64,000 nucleotides of DNA, taken from positions 1 to 64,000 of the forward strand of contig CALDTY010000003.1 in the NCBI GenBank assembly GCA_937923605.1. Reading direction: 5' to 3'. This document shows, piece after piece, positions 39,908-51,360 of this stretch. The notes under the pieces were generated by a model that ran no database searches, was not told where the DNA came from, and worked only from the letters and a program-made list of their open reading frames with translations. Positions within the stretch are counted from its first letter, which is position 1. Every line of letters starts with the position of its first letter. The translations under genes and the position numbers were made by a program. This DNA is from Candidatus Absconditabacterales bacterium (lineage in GTDB: Bacteria; Patescibacteriota; Gracilibacteria; Absconditabacterales; Absconditicoccaceae).

Positions 39908-40411
39908 TTATTCGAAACGAATTTCATGTTTTGACTTTTTGATTTTAGATTCTTTTTCTCAATCTAAAATATATCTCACTTCAGTTGTCAGAACATAATT
40001 GATTGCAGTTTTCTTTGATTTTTCTGACATATGGTTTAATAAATACATATCTCATCAAGTTTTGTTTTTTTTATGTATATTTTCAAATAATATAGGTAAT
40101 GAGAAGGAAACTTCTTTTTCGATATCTGGAGCTAGCGTAAATCATTTTTTAGTTTGATGAGAAGCTAATATTTCTGCATCTTCTTTTCTTTTTCATACTA
40201 TCGGATCAATATCTTCAGCAATTGTGTATTGGATTGATTTGATCTTTATTTTTTCTTTTGAGTGAATAGCCAAAATCCCACTAATCTTTTTGCTTGTTTT
40301 CGAAAAAATATGCTCAGCAATTATCGTTACCTTTAGGGCAGAAAGTATAGTAGGGGTTTTTATTTCTTTTATTTTTTTTGTCTTTTGTTTAAGAGAATCT
40401 AATCGTTTCAT
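39908..40411 (-). CDS. Hypothetical protein, possible arrestin-like beta sandwich
   Basis: A 167-residue code-25 protein, Lys- and Ile-rich. Alternating beta strands (LKVTIIAEHIF, ISGILAIHSKEKIKIKSIQY, KEVSFSLPILFEN, INYVLTTEVRYIL) suggest a beta sandwich like Spo0M/arrestin-type proteins, but I see no decisive motif. It ends 3 bp from the convergent CYTH gene. Function unknown. Confidence 0.6.
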
Positions 40412-40582
40412 GGGAAAATAGAGAATAAATAGAGTATATGTAATTATACTGTGTTATACTAATATTATCCACAAACAAGGAATTTGTCAATTATGGAGTA
40501 AAGAAATTTAGAATATATGACTTGCTATGATGCAATTAATCTACTATATTAATGGAGGTTTTCGAAAATATAAGCCTTAACT

Positions 40583-40608
40583 CCCGATATCTATCGGAAT
40601 TTTTTTTT
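40583..40608 (+). terminator. Hairpin with T-run upstream of the AsnRS-like gene
   Basis: CCGATA and TATCGG form a short perfect stem followed by nine Ts. No + strand gene ends just before it, so it may end a small leader transcript. The 306-bp gap (40412-40717) also holds an 8-bp inverted repeat TGCAAAAG / CTTTTGCA. I see no T-box core and no gene in it. Confidence 0.5.
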
Positions 40609-40717
40609 GCAAAAGAATAAGTCCACTGAAAACCACATATCATGTCTAATGTTTCATGACCTTAGCTTTTGCATAAAAGTAAGATAGAATATATATTTTA
40701 TCTATTATTGAATTATC

Positions 40718-41581
40718 ATGGAACATATGAAATTTCATACAGCAACATCTCTAATGAGAGGCTTTTTTTTGTCAAAATGATGTATAGAGGTGCATCCACA
40801 GTGCAGACGTAGTATTCTAGCAGCTTGTGAAGATCCGTCAACAATTTGAACGTACGAACGACGCTGACAAAAGTGGCCTTTGCCTCAAACTGGTCAAATG
40901 CGATTGGAATATGAATTATTAAATCAACCAGATGTGCCTGGTTTTTTTTGTGTTTCTACGAGCTATAGAAATGAACCAAATCCTGTGGAATGAAGACATA
41001 AGACGATATTTCCAATGTTTGAATTTGAGCTAAAAGGAAATATGGAAGAACTAGTAAAATGGGAAAAAGAGTTATGTGAACGAATGTGATTCGAGGGATC
41101 CGCCAGAATCTCATATGACGCAGCAAAAGAGCATTATCAAGTACAGGAATTAGAGCATGAACACGAGAATGATATGGATGAAGATTTCCATCCTATCACA
41201 TTTTTGACTGATTTCCCAATTTATACTAGTCCATTTTGGAACATGAAAAAAGACTGAGATCATGCTAAGAAAGTTGATGTAATTATGTACGGTATGGAGA
41301 CAATATGATCTGCAGAAAGAAGTTGTAACCCAGAAGAAATGAGAGATCAGTTTTATTCTATTTCACAAGGGTGATACGCGCAGACTATTATTGATCACTT
41401 TGGAAAAGAACGTGTAGAAAAAGAGTTAACCGAATTTTTATCCTTTAATTTCTTTCCAAGAAGTTGAGGATGAATCTGAGTAGATAGAATGATATCAGCA
41501 ATGGAAAAGGCTTGATTATTTGAAAAAGAGGTTGTAGGAAATTGATTTCGTCTTGAAACATTACATAACATAGTTGTTTAG
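40718..41581 (+). CDS. Class II aaRS-like protein related to asparaginyl/aspartyl-tRNA synthetase
   Basis: A 287-residue catalytic domain. Motif 2 reads FFCVSTSYRNEPNP...FPMFEFE, followed by a long middle region and motif 3 GGGIGVDRM near the C-terminus. It lacks the N-terminal OB-fold anticodon-binding domain of AsnRS/AspRS (full enzymes are about 430 residues), so it resembles stand-alone paralogues that make asparagine (AsnA-like) or have unknown roles. Whether a complete AsnRS exists elsewhere cannot be seen. Confidence 0.75.
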
Positions 41582-41605
41582 CTTTTTACTTATTGATACA
41601 ATATC

Positions 41606-41839
41606 ATGGATCAAAATAACAAAGAATTTCTATCTAGAGTATATTCCGAACATTCAGATTCACTATTAGAATTAAGAGAAAATGCACAGTTTGATGTTGA
41701 TCCAAAAAGAGCAGAAAAAAATGGTACTATATTTACCATTGATGAAGAATATGTTGAAAGTCCTCATGTAGAGTTATTCAAGAATGAATCAGTAAAAGAA
41801 GCTATTCGTCTTACCTTTTGATCGATTCCAGAAATGTAG
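41606..41839 (+). CDS. Small acidic hypothetical protein
   Basis: A 77-residue protein read to TAG with one TGA-Gly near the end (FGSIPEM). It is acidic and has no membrane segment. It lies 24 bp after the AsnRS-like gene and just before a terminator. Not recognised. Confidence 0.55.
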
Positions 41840-41845
41840 AAAATT

Positions 41846-41879
41846 AAAAGGGTTGAGCATTGTGCTCAACCCTTTTTTT
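41846..41879. terminator. Bidirectional intrinsic terminator
   Basis: AAAAGGGTTGAGCA and TGCTCAACCCTTTT form a 14-bp stem with a 3-nt loop. It separates the convergent genes ending at 41839 and 41878. Confidence 0.92.
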
Positions 41880-42858
41880 ACATAATATTATTTTTCCAGA
41901 TTTGTGATGTATATTTGTCACCGATATAAATATCGCAGAAGCTAAAATCTTGTAATACAAAGTTTAATGCATCTGCAGAATTCTTATCAGTTGCCTTTAC
42001 AAGTATTTTTCTAAAGGCTGCCTCATACTGGTTATTCAGTTCTTTCATTTTTTCTTCCCAAGTCTTATGAAGACTATTATACTCTTCTTTTGCCTGCGTT
42101 ATGTTACGTAAGTTTTCTAGAGCTTTCTTGTTTTTGAACGTTTTTCGATCATCGCCCATTTGAGAGTCCATGCCTAAGAACATGAATAGCCCAATTGATA
42201 TAGTTAAAGCAAAGAAACGTAAACCTTTATAGAGAAATTCAGACAGTATATATTTTCCAAATATAATATAGAAAAAGAAAAAGAGTATAGCAAAGAAGAA
42301 AATACCGTAACTATTTTTAGTAGAAATGTTTGCATGCTGAGCTTTCAAAGATTTTTTCTTTTCCTTAGCAGTCAATATCTTCTTTTCAAGATGTATAATT
42401 TCAGTTTTTAGTGCAATAAGGTCACTTGAAGGATTTTTAAGTTCAAAAGAATCAATTTTAGTTACCTTTTTTGTTTTCCTCAATGCAATATTGCTGTATA
42501 TATAGCTTTTTTGTTGTTCTAGATCTTGGATTTCTTTATTAAATATTCCAGAATACCCAAAATTTGCAACCATAATCAATATGAGACCAGGAAAGATCGT
42601 CAGAGCCAATATGGGCAACCAAATATGTATTTTGGAATCAATATATTTGACTATAATTGGATCTGAAACACTACCTTCGCTTGCTTTAAAGCTAATTATC
42701 AAAAAAAATAAAACCAATCCTGAGGTAAATAATGTTAACCCGAATCTATTTATCTTATCACCTTTAGTTCGAATTATATTTCTAGTTGAATCAATTTTTA
42801 ATTCTATTTCTCTGATATTTTTTTCCTGTTCTGCAATAAAAGTGTCTTCCATTATCAT
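41878..42858 (-). CDS. Hypothetical membrane protein with coiled coils
   Basis: A 326-residue protein. An N-terminal coiled coil (about 5-38) leads to two membrane helices (about 40-60 and 75-100), a second Lys/Glu-rich coiled coil (about 105-175), two more helices (about 185-225), and a helical C-terminal tail. ATG two codons later is an alternative start. No TGA codons. It is divergent from the gene at 43000. Not recognised. Confidence 0.65.
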   Translation of the reverse strand: MIMEDTFIAEQEKNIREIELKIDSTRNIIRTKGDKINRFGLTLFTSGLVLFFLIISFKASEGSVSDPIIVKYIDSKIHIWLPILALTIFPGLILIMVANFGYSGIFNKEIQDLEQQKSYIYSNIALRKTKKVTKIDSFELKNPSSDLIALKTEIIHLEKKILTAKEKKKSLKAQHANISTKNSYGIFFFAILFFFFYIIFGKYILSEFLYKGLRFFALTISIGLFMFLGMDSQMGDDRKTFKNKKALENLRNITQAKEEYNSLHKTWEEKMKELNNQYEAAFRKILVKATDKNSADALNFVLQDFSFCDIYIGDKYTSQIWKNNIM

Positions 42859-42999
42859 ATGTTGATGTTTTTAATGTTCATAATTAAGATCTATGAAATT
42901 AATGTATGTAAGTATTTTATGTATTCAAGACAGATATTGACAAAAAAGCAGTAATGTTTATAAAGATTTCATTAATCATCATTAAAACTATACAAAGAA

Positions 43000-43647
43000 A
43001 TGAATTTATGTAACTATTTGCTGAAGTCCATTAAAGATACTATTTTTGGTAGGTACAAGAAACCTGATATTTTACATAAACTTGATTATCCAAAGGTAGA
43101 TGCATCTTTTTTTAGAAATGAACAAAATAATCACTTTGAATTTTCTTCAAGAATGCATAATCCATTTAACTATCCAATCCCAGAGTTAAATAAATACTAT
43201 CGATGTAAGTTGGGTATGGTGCTGGATTTTAAGTGTATGTACCATTGTGAATACCAACAAGGTTTGCATGCAATTTCTTATAGGAAGATAGTGGAACAAC
43301 GAAAGTACTTTGGTCTTCATAAGCAAACTTTTGGTAGCAGAGATTTTTATATACTATGTGAATCAAGACATAAACAAGAATATTTCGACTACCTTAAGCA
43401 ATTTGTGACGGGCAATATTGATGGAGAGCATCGTTCTTTTATCAAAGAGATTGCAGAAAATACTCATGAAGAAAATCGTTATTTCCCAGGATGGTGGGAT
43501 GTTGTTAATCATGTCGTCATACTGACAGATAGAAAAATGGCTATTGAGCTAGCAGATCATTTTGAATTAGATCATGCTTTCAGTACAGAGTTTAGAAAGG
43601 AAGATTATGGCTACATGCGTTTTATTCCGCAGCTTGTTTTAAATTAA
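43000..43647 (+). CDS. Hypothetical soluble protein
   Basis: A 215-residue protein rich in aromatic residues, His and Tyr, with no membrane segment. PGWWDVVNHVVILTD and HAFSTEFRKEDYGYM are the most distinctive stretches. I do not recognise the family. No TGA codons; ends in TAA. Confidence 0.6.
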   Translation: MNLCNYLLKSIKDTIFGRYKKPDILHKLDYPKVDASFFRNEQNNHFEFSSRMHNPFNYPIPELNKYYRCKLGMVLDFKCMYHCEYQQGLHAISYRKIVEQRKYFGLHKQTFGSRDFYILCESRHKQEYFDYLKQFVTGNIDGEHRSFIKEIAENTHEENRYFPGWWDVVNHVVILTDRKMAIELADHFELDHAFSTEFRKEDYGYMRFIPQLVLN

Positions 43648-43750
43648 GATTAAATTCTTAAAACAAATAAAATGGAGGCACATTGTGTTTTCATTTTTTT
43701 ATTACAAAAAAACTTGATTTTTAAATCTTTGCATGTATAGTAAGACAAAC

Positions 43751-43787
43751 AAAAGCTCCCCGAGGAATCGGTGGGGCTTTTATTATT
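43751..43787 (+). terminator. Intrinsic terminator
   Basis: AAAGC-CCCCGA and TCGG-GGGGCTTT form a GC-rich hairpin with small bulges and loop GGAA, followed by a T-rich stretch, 104 bp after the gene ending at 43647. Confidence 0.7.
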
Positions 43788-43809
43788 TTTATTATAATTA
43801 TGTGTCACT

Positions 43810-44862
43810 ATGAAATTAAACTGACAACAGATTAAAGAAGCAATCGAACAGCTTATTTCTGAATATAAGTATGATCCGGTTCAAGTACTCGATATTATGA
43901 AAATGGGTATAAAGACTGCATACAAAAAAGATTATTTACCACACGAAAGAAAAGCACAAATTGCTGTGAGTGTGGCTTGAGATGGTGAAATTAAGGTTTT
44001 TAGATTACGAGACGTAGTAGAAGAAATTGAAGACAAAGAAGAAGATCGTCAAATGATTCTTGCCGAAGCAAAAAAAATTAAGAAAGATGCAGCATTGTGA
44101 GAGACGCTAACTATCGATATTACTCCTGATCCACTTGAGTTTACTAGAATTGGTGTGCAAGCTGCAGCCCAAACAATTAAACAAAATTTAAAGAATATAG
44201 AAAGAGAGCGTTTCTTTGAAAAATTTCAAGACAAACAAGGAGAATTACTAAAAGCAAAAGTTCTAAGAGTGATTGCAGAGAGCATCGTCTTAGATGTAGA
44301 TTGAGCAACTGTAGTACTTCCTCCTGCAGGACAAGTTCCAAATAGAGTATATCACTGATGAGAAGAAATAATTGTATACTTAAAACAAATTTCAAAAGGA
44401 AGTTGATGAATTAATCTAGATATCACTCAATCATGATCAGAATTTATTGATGCCTTACTAAAAAGAATCGTTCCCGAGTATGAAGAAGGCATGGTTAGTA
44501 TAGATAAAATCGTAAGAATCACTTGAAAAAGAACAAAGATGTTAGTAAGTACTGATGATGAGAAGATAGATCCCGTTTGAGTTTTTGTAGGACATCGTGG
44601 AGATAGGATTAATACGATCTTATCATTACTTAATGGTGAAAAGATAGATATTATAGAAAAAGTTTCTGATGATGAACAAAAAGCTGAAATTCAATTAGTT
44701 ATTGATTCGTTGAAGCCAGCAAAGATAACTCATGTTGATATAAAAGATGGGAAAGCGACTGTTAAATTGCCTGAAGATCAGAAAGCTTTAGCAATTTGAA
44801 AGTGAGCTATCAATATTAAGCTAGCAAGTCAGTTAACTGGTTTAAGAATAGAACTAGTGTAG
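43810..44862 (+). CDS. nusA: Transcription factor NusA
   Basis: A 350-residue protein. The N-terminal domain (DPVQVLDIMKMGIKTAYKKDY) is followed by the S1 region (LKAKVLRVIAESIVLDVDGATVVLPP) and two KH domains, the first marked by DPVGVFVGHRGDRINTI and the second by a short LAIGKGAINIKLASQLTG. The RVGAQAAAQTIKQN-like junction here reads RIGVQAAAQTIKQNL. NusA binds RNA polymerase and modulates pausing and termination. Several glycines are TGA. Confidence 0.95.
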
Positions 44863-44883
44863 TTATTTACATCTTACATAGGA

Positions 44884-45450
44884 ATGCTTACTATTGTAAC
44901 TTGAAATCCATGAAAATTTAAAGAAATGGCTTCTTTTTTGCCTAAAGACATCGACGTTCAACAGTTAGATCTTGATGTTCCTGAAATTCAAACAAATATA
45001 ATAAAGGATATCTCTTATGATAAGTGTCTCCAAGCATATGTAGAAGTTCAATGACCTGTTTTAGTAGATGATAGTTGAATCTACTTTGACGCCTATCATG
45101 AATTTCCATGAGCGTTGACTAAATTTTTGTATAAGGGAATATGACTTGAATGAATAGAAAAATTGTTTAAAGGTGTAGCAAATAAATCAGCAATGTTTCA
45201 GTCTGTTGTAAGTTATATGGATTCAGACTTATTAGAACCGATACAGTTTGTATGAGAAGTATCATGAATAGTTAGTTTTGATTATTATAATGATATACAA
45301 GAGGATACATCACTTCCATATGATCTTATCTTTATTCCAGAAGATATGAAAAAACCTGCTATATTTAACATGGATTTATGGCAAGCTGAATATAATCATA
45401 GAGTAAGAGCAGTTAAGAAATTTGCTAATTGGATTAGTGTTGACAAATAG
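44884..45450 (+). CDS. rdgB: Non-canonical purine NTP pyrophosphatase (RdgB/HAM1 family)
   Basis: A 188-residue protein. It starts LTIVTGNPGKFKEM, the family's T.N..K..E motif, with VPEIQTN, VLVDDSGIYFDA (D-D-S-G active-site region) and FPGALTKFL following in order. It removes ITP and XTP from the nucleotide pool. It lies 21 bp after nusA and 24 bp before the next gene. The C-terminal SHR-type motif reads YNHRVRAVKKF. Confidence 0.9.
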
Positions 45451-45474
45451 AAATATATACTTATATTATTAATT

Positions 45475-46620
45475 ATGCTTTATCAAAGAGACATTCCTGT
45501 AATTATTGATGATAAGATATATAATCATTTATCTCTGAAAGATGAGATAGAGATACTTTCTGATTGAAAAAAAACTATAGAAATAGAAAGAGTAATAAAT
45601 GTATCAGTCAAATATCTTTTTGCATACATGTATCCAAAATCAGTTGATCAGATAGTGCCTATAAGTCATATTAGAAGGATATTTTGACTATTTGATTTGT
45701 ATTTAAGAACTTTTTCACATAAGCATTTATGAGAAAATGCTAGAGATAAATCTCTATTTATAGATACATATCCTCGTATTTATGCTTTTTTTAAGAGTCA
45801 TTCATACGCTATATGAATGAATAGAGATATAGCATCTACATCAATGATATTTAATGATATTATCAGTCAAAATATAATCGACCATTGATGAAAAAAGATG
45901 TATCGTGCAATAGATCTTTGAAGTTGAAATTGAATAACAACCATGGGACAATGAGTTCAAGCATTGAGGAGTTGACTAACTATAAGCGATAATGTATGAA
46001 TTGAAATTCAAGAGTCAGTTGTTAATTGCACTAATGAATTGCTATCTATTCTTTTATTATGAAGATCTGTACAGGCAGATACAACTAAGGATAATATTTA
46101 CAATGAACTTAAATCTAACAATCAATTTGTTAATTACGTGTGCAATGAAACTATCCCAAATATGTGAATACCAATGTCAAATAGAAATAATAACGATCCA
46201 TTTTTTGAAAATATTTCAATGATTAAAAAACACTTTTGAAATATTGTTGATAAAAATTTAACACAGTGATTTCCAAAAAAATTTAATTTTAATTTACATC
46301 TTGGAATATCGCCTGAAGAATTTTCTTGAGAGTTTAATAACTTTTATTGTTATGATGAGTTAGAAAAACTAAATAATGAATTACAAAATTACTTTATTTG
46401 ATATGAGAATTTATATGATAAAATTTTGCCTTCATCAATAGAAATAAATGGTCAGGTAGAAAATTTAGATCAAGTTTGATTAAGTTTAGTTAATTCTTGA
46501 AAAGTTATTGAAGAAAAATCAAGCGAACTTCGTTGGCGTAAAGCAAATTCAAAACATTATGTTTGATATGCTAGATCTAGATGAGCATGAGCGCATTGAA
46601 ATATAGTGCGAAAAACATAA
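45475..46620 (+). CDS. Hypothetical protein, possible SAM-dependent methyltransferase
   Basis: A 381-residue code-25 protein. YRAIDLGSGNGITTMGQGV (residues about 142-160) looks like methyltransferase motif I, followed by NVGIEIQESVVNCTNEL, which could be motif II with its acidic residue. The N-terminal 130 residues and the C-terminal region are not recognised. It is in line with rdgB and gatB. The enzyme assignment rests on these two motifs only. Confidence 0.55.
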
Positions 46621-46743
46621 ACATTTCTAATATTAATAATTTTGTACAGAGTTTTCACTTATGTAGACTTCATTGACTGATACCGTTGTTTCGGACAAGC
46701 TTTTTTTTATATATAGAGTATTCATTATTTAAATAAGCTAAGC

Positions 46744-48177
46744 ATGATTTTTGAAACTGTAATTTGATTAGAAGTGCATTTGAAATTGAACTCCCCAAAC
46801 AAACTTTTTTGTCGTTGTAAAAACGAGCAGGAGTTTGATGACCTCACGGCAAATACGCACACGTGTCCCACTTGTATGTGACAACCATGAGCTTTGCCAG
46901 TATTAAATAAAGAGCCACTAGATAAAGCCATACTATTAGGTTTAGCGTTATGATGTGAAGTTCAAAACATATCACAATTTGATCGTAAATCATATTTCTA
47001 CCCAGATTTGCCAATGGGATATCAAATCACACAATTAGTCAAACCAACAAATATAGACGGAGAAGTTCATTTTTTTGTAGATAAAGAATTTAGTGAGAGC
47101 CGTAACGTTAGAATTAGAGATGCACATATAGAAACTGATACATGAAAATCAACACATACAGATTGAAGTGTCTTACTTGATTTTAATCGTGCTGGGACTC
47201 CTTTAGTTGAAATTGTAACACATCCTGATTTTACATCCTGAGATGAAGTAATTTTCTTTTTGAAGCATCTTCAAAGAATTGCTAGATTTAATGATATTGG
47301 AGATGCGGACATGGATAAAGGTCAATTGCGTGTAGATGTAAATATTTCACTTAGACAACAGTGAACAGAAATCTTGTGAGTAAGGACTGAAACTAAAAAC
47401 ATGAATTCATTTTCGGCTATTCAAAAAGCAATCGAGTATGAAGTTGATAGACAGTCTAAAATTTTACAAGAATGATGAACTATTGATCAAGAAACAAGAT
47501 GATGGGATGATATATCTTGAACATCATTCGTCATGAGATCAAAAGAAGATGCTATGGATTATAGATATTTTCTTGAGCCAGATATGCCTTTAGTTGAAGC
47601 AACGAATGAGCATATATCAGAAGTTAAGCAACAATTGATTGAAGGACCGTTTGTTCGTATTTCTAGATATAAAAATGAATATAATTTTAATAAAGAATAT
47701 ATAAATGCACTGATTAATGATGTTCATGTTAACAATTCTTTTGAAGATGCTGTAAGTCATGGATATTCACCATCTGAGGTTGCAAAGTGGATAGTTTGAC
47801 CAATTCAAAGATGGCTAAATGAAAGTCTCAGATGATTTGAAAATACTAAGTTTACTCAAGTTCAGTTCTTAGATTTCCTTTGATTAATCAAGGATGGCTC
47901 GCTGGCAAATGCACAAGCAAAGATTGTAATGTGAGAAATGATAGAGACCTGAAAAGATGCGAATCTTATAATTGAAGAAAAATGACTTACCTGAGTAGGT
48001 GAAGATGAAGTACATACGTGGCTAGAAGAAATATTTAATGCAAAACCTGATATACTTGAAGATCTAAAAGAGTGAAACATGAAGCCTATGTGATTTGTTA
48101 TTGGCCAAGTAATGCAAAAGAGTGGTTGATCTGCTGATCCAGCTATGGTAAATTCTTTGATTCAAAAATTTCTATAA
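46744..48177 (+). CDS. gatB: Aspartyl/glutamyl-tRNA amidotransferase subunit B
   Basis: A 477-residue protein. IGLEVHLKLN, a zinc-type CRC...CPTCMGQPGALPVLN set, FDRKSYFYPDLPMGYQITQ, IRDAHIETDTGKS, LLDFNRAGTPLVEIVTHPD, MDKGQLRVDVNISLR and TKNMNSFSAIQKAI are all canonical, and the C-terminal YqeY-like tail is present. With GatA and GatC it converts misacylated Glu-tRNA(Gln) or Asp-tRNA(Asn). No gatA or gatC lies in the window. Confidence 0.96.
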
Positions 48178-48180
48178 TTT

Positions 48181-48912
48181 CTATCCAAAAAGATCGTCGT
48201 CATACTCTTCTGATTGTAGTTTACACACTTCATCGATAGTTGAGATTAATTCTGTTTGTTTAAATTTCCTTTTTGGAAAACTTTTACACTTTATTAAGGT
48301 GTGTCGAAAACGGGAAGAATCTACTGATATTTTTTGATTTTTTGCATAAGTCGTATTTAATTCACTTGGTGTTGGTAGGGTATTCATATCTTTTTTGAGC
48401 TGATTGTAGAAATTTTTCATAATTCTTTCTTGAAATACTTTGATATAATTTTCGGTAATTGATGTGTCTATTGTTCTGTGTTTCATAATACCATCTACAA
48501 GTACATTATAAGTGCTTGAGTATTGATATGCTCAAGGTAACTTGAAAATATCATAATTTACTGAGGGAATTTTCTTTATATCATTTCAATTAAAGTAAGT
48601 GTATAGCTTGTTATACTTTGTTAGTAGTTTGTTCCAAGAGGCATCTGTTTTGTTATTCACTTTTAACACTTTATCACTCACTTTTTTGAATTCTCTTTTT
48701 GCGTTGGCGTATCTTAATAATTCAAATGCTCATAACTGTATTCAGAAGGTTATCTCCTCATATCATGTATTAATTTGTGGGGCAAATATATCTTCTATTA
48801 GCCTTTCATCTAATGTCTTTAGAAGTCAAGAATCCCTAAAACTTAAAGCAATGTCTCTTGCTAGTACAGGTATAACTGTTGTACTTTTAGTTTCAGAGTA
48901 CGAAAATTCCAT
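48181..48912 (-). CDS. Hypothetical soluble protein
   Basis: A 243-residue, mostly helical protein that I do not recognise. Only a few glycines are present, several as TGA, so it belongs to the code-25 set. It has no membrane segment, ends in an acidic DDDLFG, and stops 3 bp after the convergent gatB gene. Confidence 0.65.
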
Positions 48913-48948
48913 ATATAATTTTTATTTAATAATTTTTATTTGTCAATA

Positions 48949-48982
48949 AGAAAAAATCTAACCATATAGTCAGATTTTTTCA
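48949..48982. terminator. Intrinsic terminator
   Basis: AAAAAATCTAAC and GTCAGATTTTTT pair with one mismatch around CATATA, with T-run on both strands. It ends the reverse gene at 49005. Confidence 0.7.
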
Positions 48983-49004
48983 TGTTGTTTTTACTCTGTA
49001 TTAT

Positions 49005-49637
49005 TTATGCTCTTCAAGCTTTTAGAGTTTCTTGATATGCTGATAATCCTGTAAGATCCTTATCTCTTGCGTATACTGATTGAGTCGGTCGAGAGCTTGG
49101 ATCATGTACTGCAAGTCTATCTCATGCGCGATCTAGAATATTTTTTATGTGTATTGGATCTGTATCAGCTAATTGTTCATATGTTCGAATTCAGTTTTCA
49201 TTTAAATGTTTTTCGATCACTGGTCAAATACCTTCTATTACTTTTAGATCATCAGAGTTTCAACTATTTCATGATGCAACAGCAGCAGAAGCTTTAGCTA
49301 CATTATTATGCTTTGTTTTTTTCTTAGGGACTGTACATGAACCTCAAGTCATGCATCAACAATCAGGATTTCCACATCATCTACCTGCTTTATTAACTAG
49401 AAGGCTTATTAACGCAATCACACTAGATATGATAAATCAAGTCCAAAGGGCAGAAGATGGTTTTACTCATCGAAGTCAATCATGTAGATATTTCATACCT
49501 AACCATGATGCAAAGAAAGCAACTAATATAATAAGTAAGAGTGAAAATAATTTAGCTGAATTGGTATAATAAGATCTTCATATGTACCATCACACAAGTA
49601 ATCCAATAAGAATAATGATAAATGCTAAGATTGTCAT
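49005..49637 (-). CDS. Membrane protein with helix-hairpin-helix-like domain
   Basis: A 210-residue protein. Three N-terminal hydrophobic helices (about 2-18, 30-50 and 66-84) are followed by a Cys cluster (GCGNPDCGCMTGGSC) and, at residues about 128-165, DDLKVIEGIGPVIEKHLNENG followed by IRTYEQLA. That is a helix-hairpin-helix pattern (IEGIGP) as in DUF4332-like and other DNA- or protein-binding tails. The soluble tail probably faces the cytoplasm. Role unknown. Confidence 0.65.
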
Positions 49638-49684
49638 AAGAACGAAATATTAATTAAAATAAAGAACAGTATTCTTAATAATTT

Positions 49685-50344
49685 TTAGTCAAGTAACGAT
49701 AACTTATATAGTCGTTGTCATAAGTCAGCTTTAGTTACATTTCATGAGAAATCTGCAATATTTGTCCCAGCCTCAATTAATCAGTTATTTTGAGCTCGGT
49801 CAAAATAATTTTTGAACCATGGATTAGCATCTTCAGCAAGGAATCATGTTTTAGTTCTTACTAATACGGTAAGAAGTTCGTCTTTTGACATAACTCTATC
49901 TGGTATAAAGTTTCCATTTGATCATCTTAGTAAATCATATGCACACGCAACTCTTATAGTTTTTTGTAGATCGTTTGATTTGTTTACTATATCAGGGAAT
50001 GTACAATCATCTGATCATGATTTTTCATCTAACTTGGAAATGTATCAGTATCTAGCCAAAAATGGAGTAGAAGTCGCTCTAGTTATTACTTCTTCTCATC
50101 AAAATTCGCTTACTGTTTTTGTATTGGTGTAATCGTTTCATTGTAAGTAAGTATACCATTCTGGTAATTCCGCTTTAACTTCGTTTTTCACATTTTCATC
50201 ACCTTCATTGTCGATTGAATTATCTACTACAGCAGCAGTTGGAACAGTTACAGCACCACCCATTCTTCAATAGAGGAATCGTAAGATTGCAAGAGCAACA
50301 ATTGATAACATAATTGCTCATCGATCAGTAGAATAATGTTTCAT
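49685..50344 (-). CDS. Membrane-anchored protein with SLH-like segment
   Basis: A 219-residue protein with one N-terminal hydrophobic helix (about 9-25). The external part includes CTFPDIVNKSND, RVACAYDLLRGSNGNFIPDRVMSKDE and LLTVLVRT in succession, the F.D....W......G...G...G.F.P....TR.E pattern of S-layer homology repeats, somewhat degenerate. A second weaker repeat follows (AQNNGLIEAGT). SLH domains bind cell-wall polymers, so this may be a surface-anchored protein. Confidence 0.65.
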
Positions 50345-50456
50345 ATAGAATATTTAAATAAAATAAATAACATGCATCTTGGTATCTATATCAATATTAA
50401 ACTCGAAGACAATATACACAGTTCAATATATTAATTTCATTTTTTGTCACTTTTTG

Positions 50457-51329
50457 ATGTTTAGACACAAACCAGTCTTATTAAAACAAATAATTGATGT
50501 GGTCCCACAGTGAGCTTCAACATATTTTGATTGAACATTATGACATGCATGACATACACAAGAGCTACTAAGTATGTTTCCTGATCTTCATGTTGTTTGA
50601 GTAGACAAAGATATGCACATGCTAGATAAAGCATCAATCTTTTTAGGATCCGAGTATGCTGATCGTTTTACCTTAGTCCATTGTCCATATGATGATTTCG
50701 ATAAGTTTATCACGGTTTCATGAATAAAATGATTTGATTGTATGCTATTAGATATTTGAGTGAATATGGATCATTTTAAAGTAGCAGAACGTTGATTTAG
50801 TATAAAATTAGAAGGTGATTTAGATATGCGTTTTGATACTAGTTCTTGAATTCCCTTAAAAGAACGACTAAGAAAAACAAATTTCGATGAATTAGTGTCA
50901 TTGTTTACAGTGTATACAGATTTTTGACAGAAGTATCGTGAGTGGATTGCTCGTGATTTAATCAAATATATGAAACAACATCCTTTTTTATCTACAAAAG
51001 ACGTTCATGTTTGGGCAAAATCTGCGTGAGTAAATGCAAAGGTGCTTGCAATATTATTTCAAGCTCGAAGAATCGTAATTAATGATGAACTTTGAGCGTT
51101 AGAGCGTTTTTTAAAAGTTTTTCACAATTATCTCTTGCCTTCAGGTAGATGTTGTATAATAACATACCACAGTTGAGAAGATAGACTCGTCAAGCATAGT
51201 TTTAAAGAATTAGTTGATAAGTGAGTTTGATTACTGTATAACAAAAAAGTGATTAAGCCTAATTGGAAAGAACTTGAAAGGAATAAAGCAGCGAGAAGTG
51301 CAAAATTAAGAATTTTTGAGAAAACCTAA
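50457..51329 (+). CDS. rsmH: 16S rRNA (cytosine-1402-N4)-methyltransferase
   Basis: A 290-residue protein. It begins FRHKPVLLKQIIDVV, with STYFDGTLGHAGHTQELL as SAM motif I, VVGVDKDMHML, LLDIGVNMDHF, AERGFSIKLEGDLDMRFD and a C-terminal YHSGEDRLVKHSFKE, all in RsmH order. It modifies C1402 of 16S rRNA. The next gene, FtsL-like, keeps the classical division-and-cell-wall cluster order. TGA encodes the glycines of motif I. Confidence 0.95.
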
Positions 51330-51360
51330 TAATATAAAGTTTTTTTATTTCTTAGCCTCT

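Noticed and set aside
40412-40717. T-box leader before the AsnRS-like gene
   Set aside because: The conserved T-box antiterminator sequence is not found; only a short hairpin with T-run and an 8-bp repeat are present.
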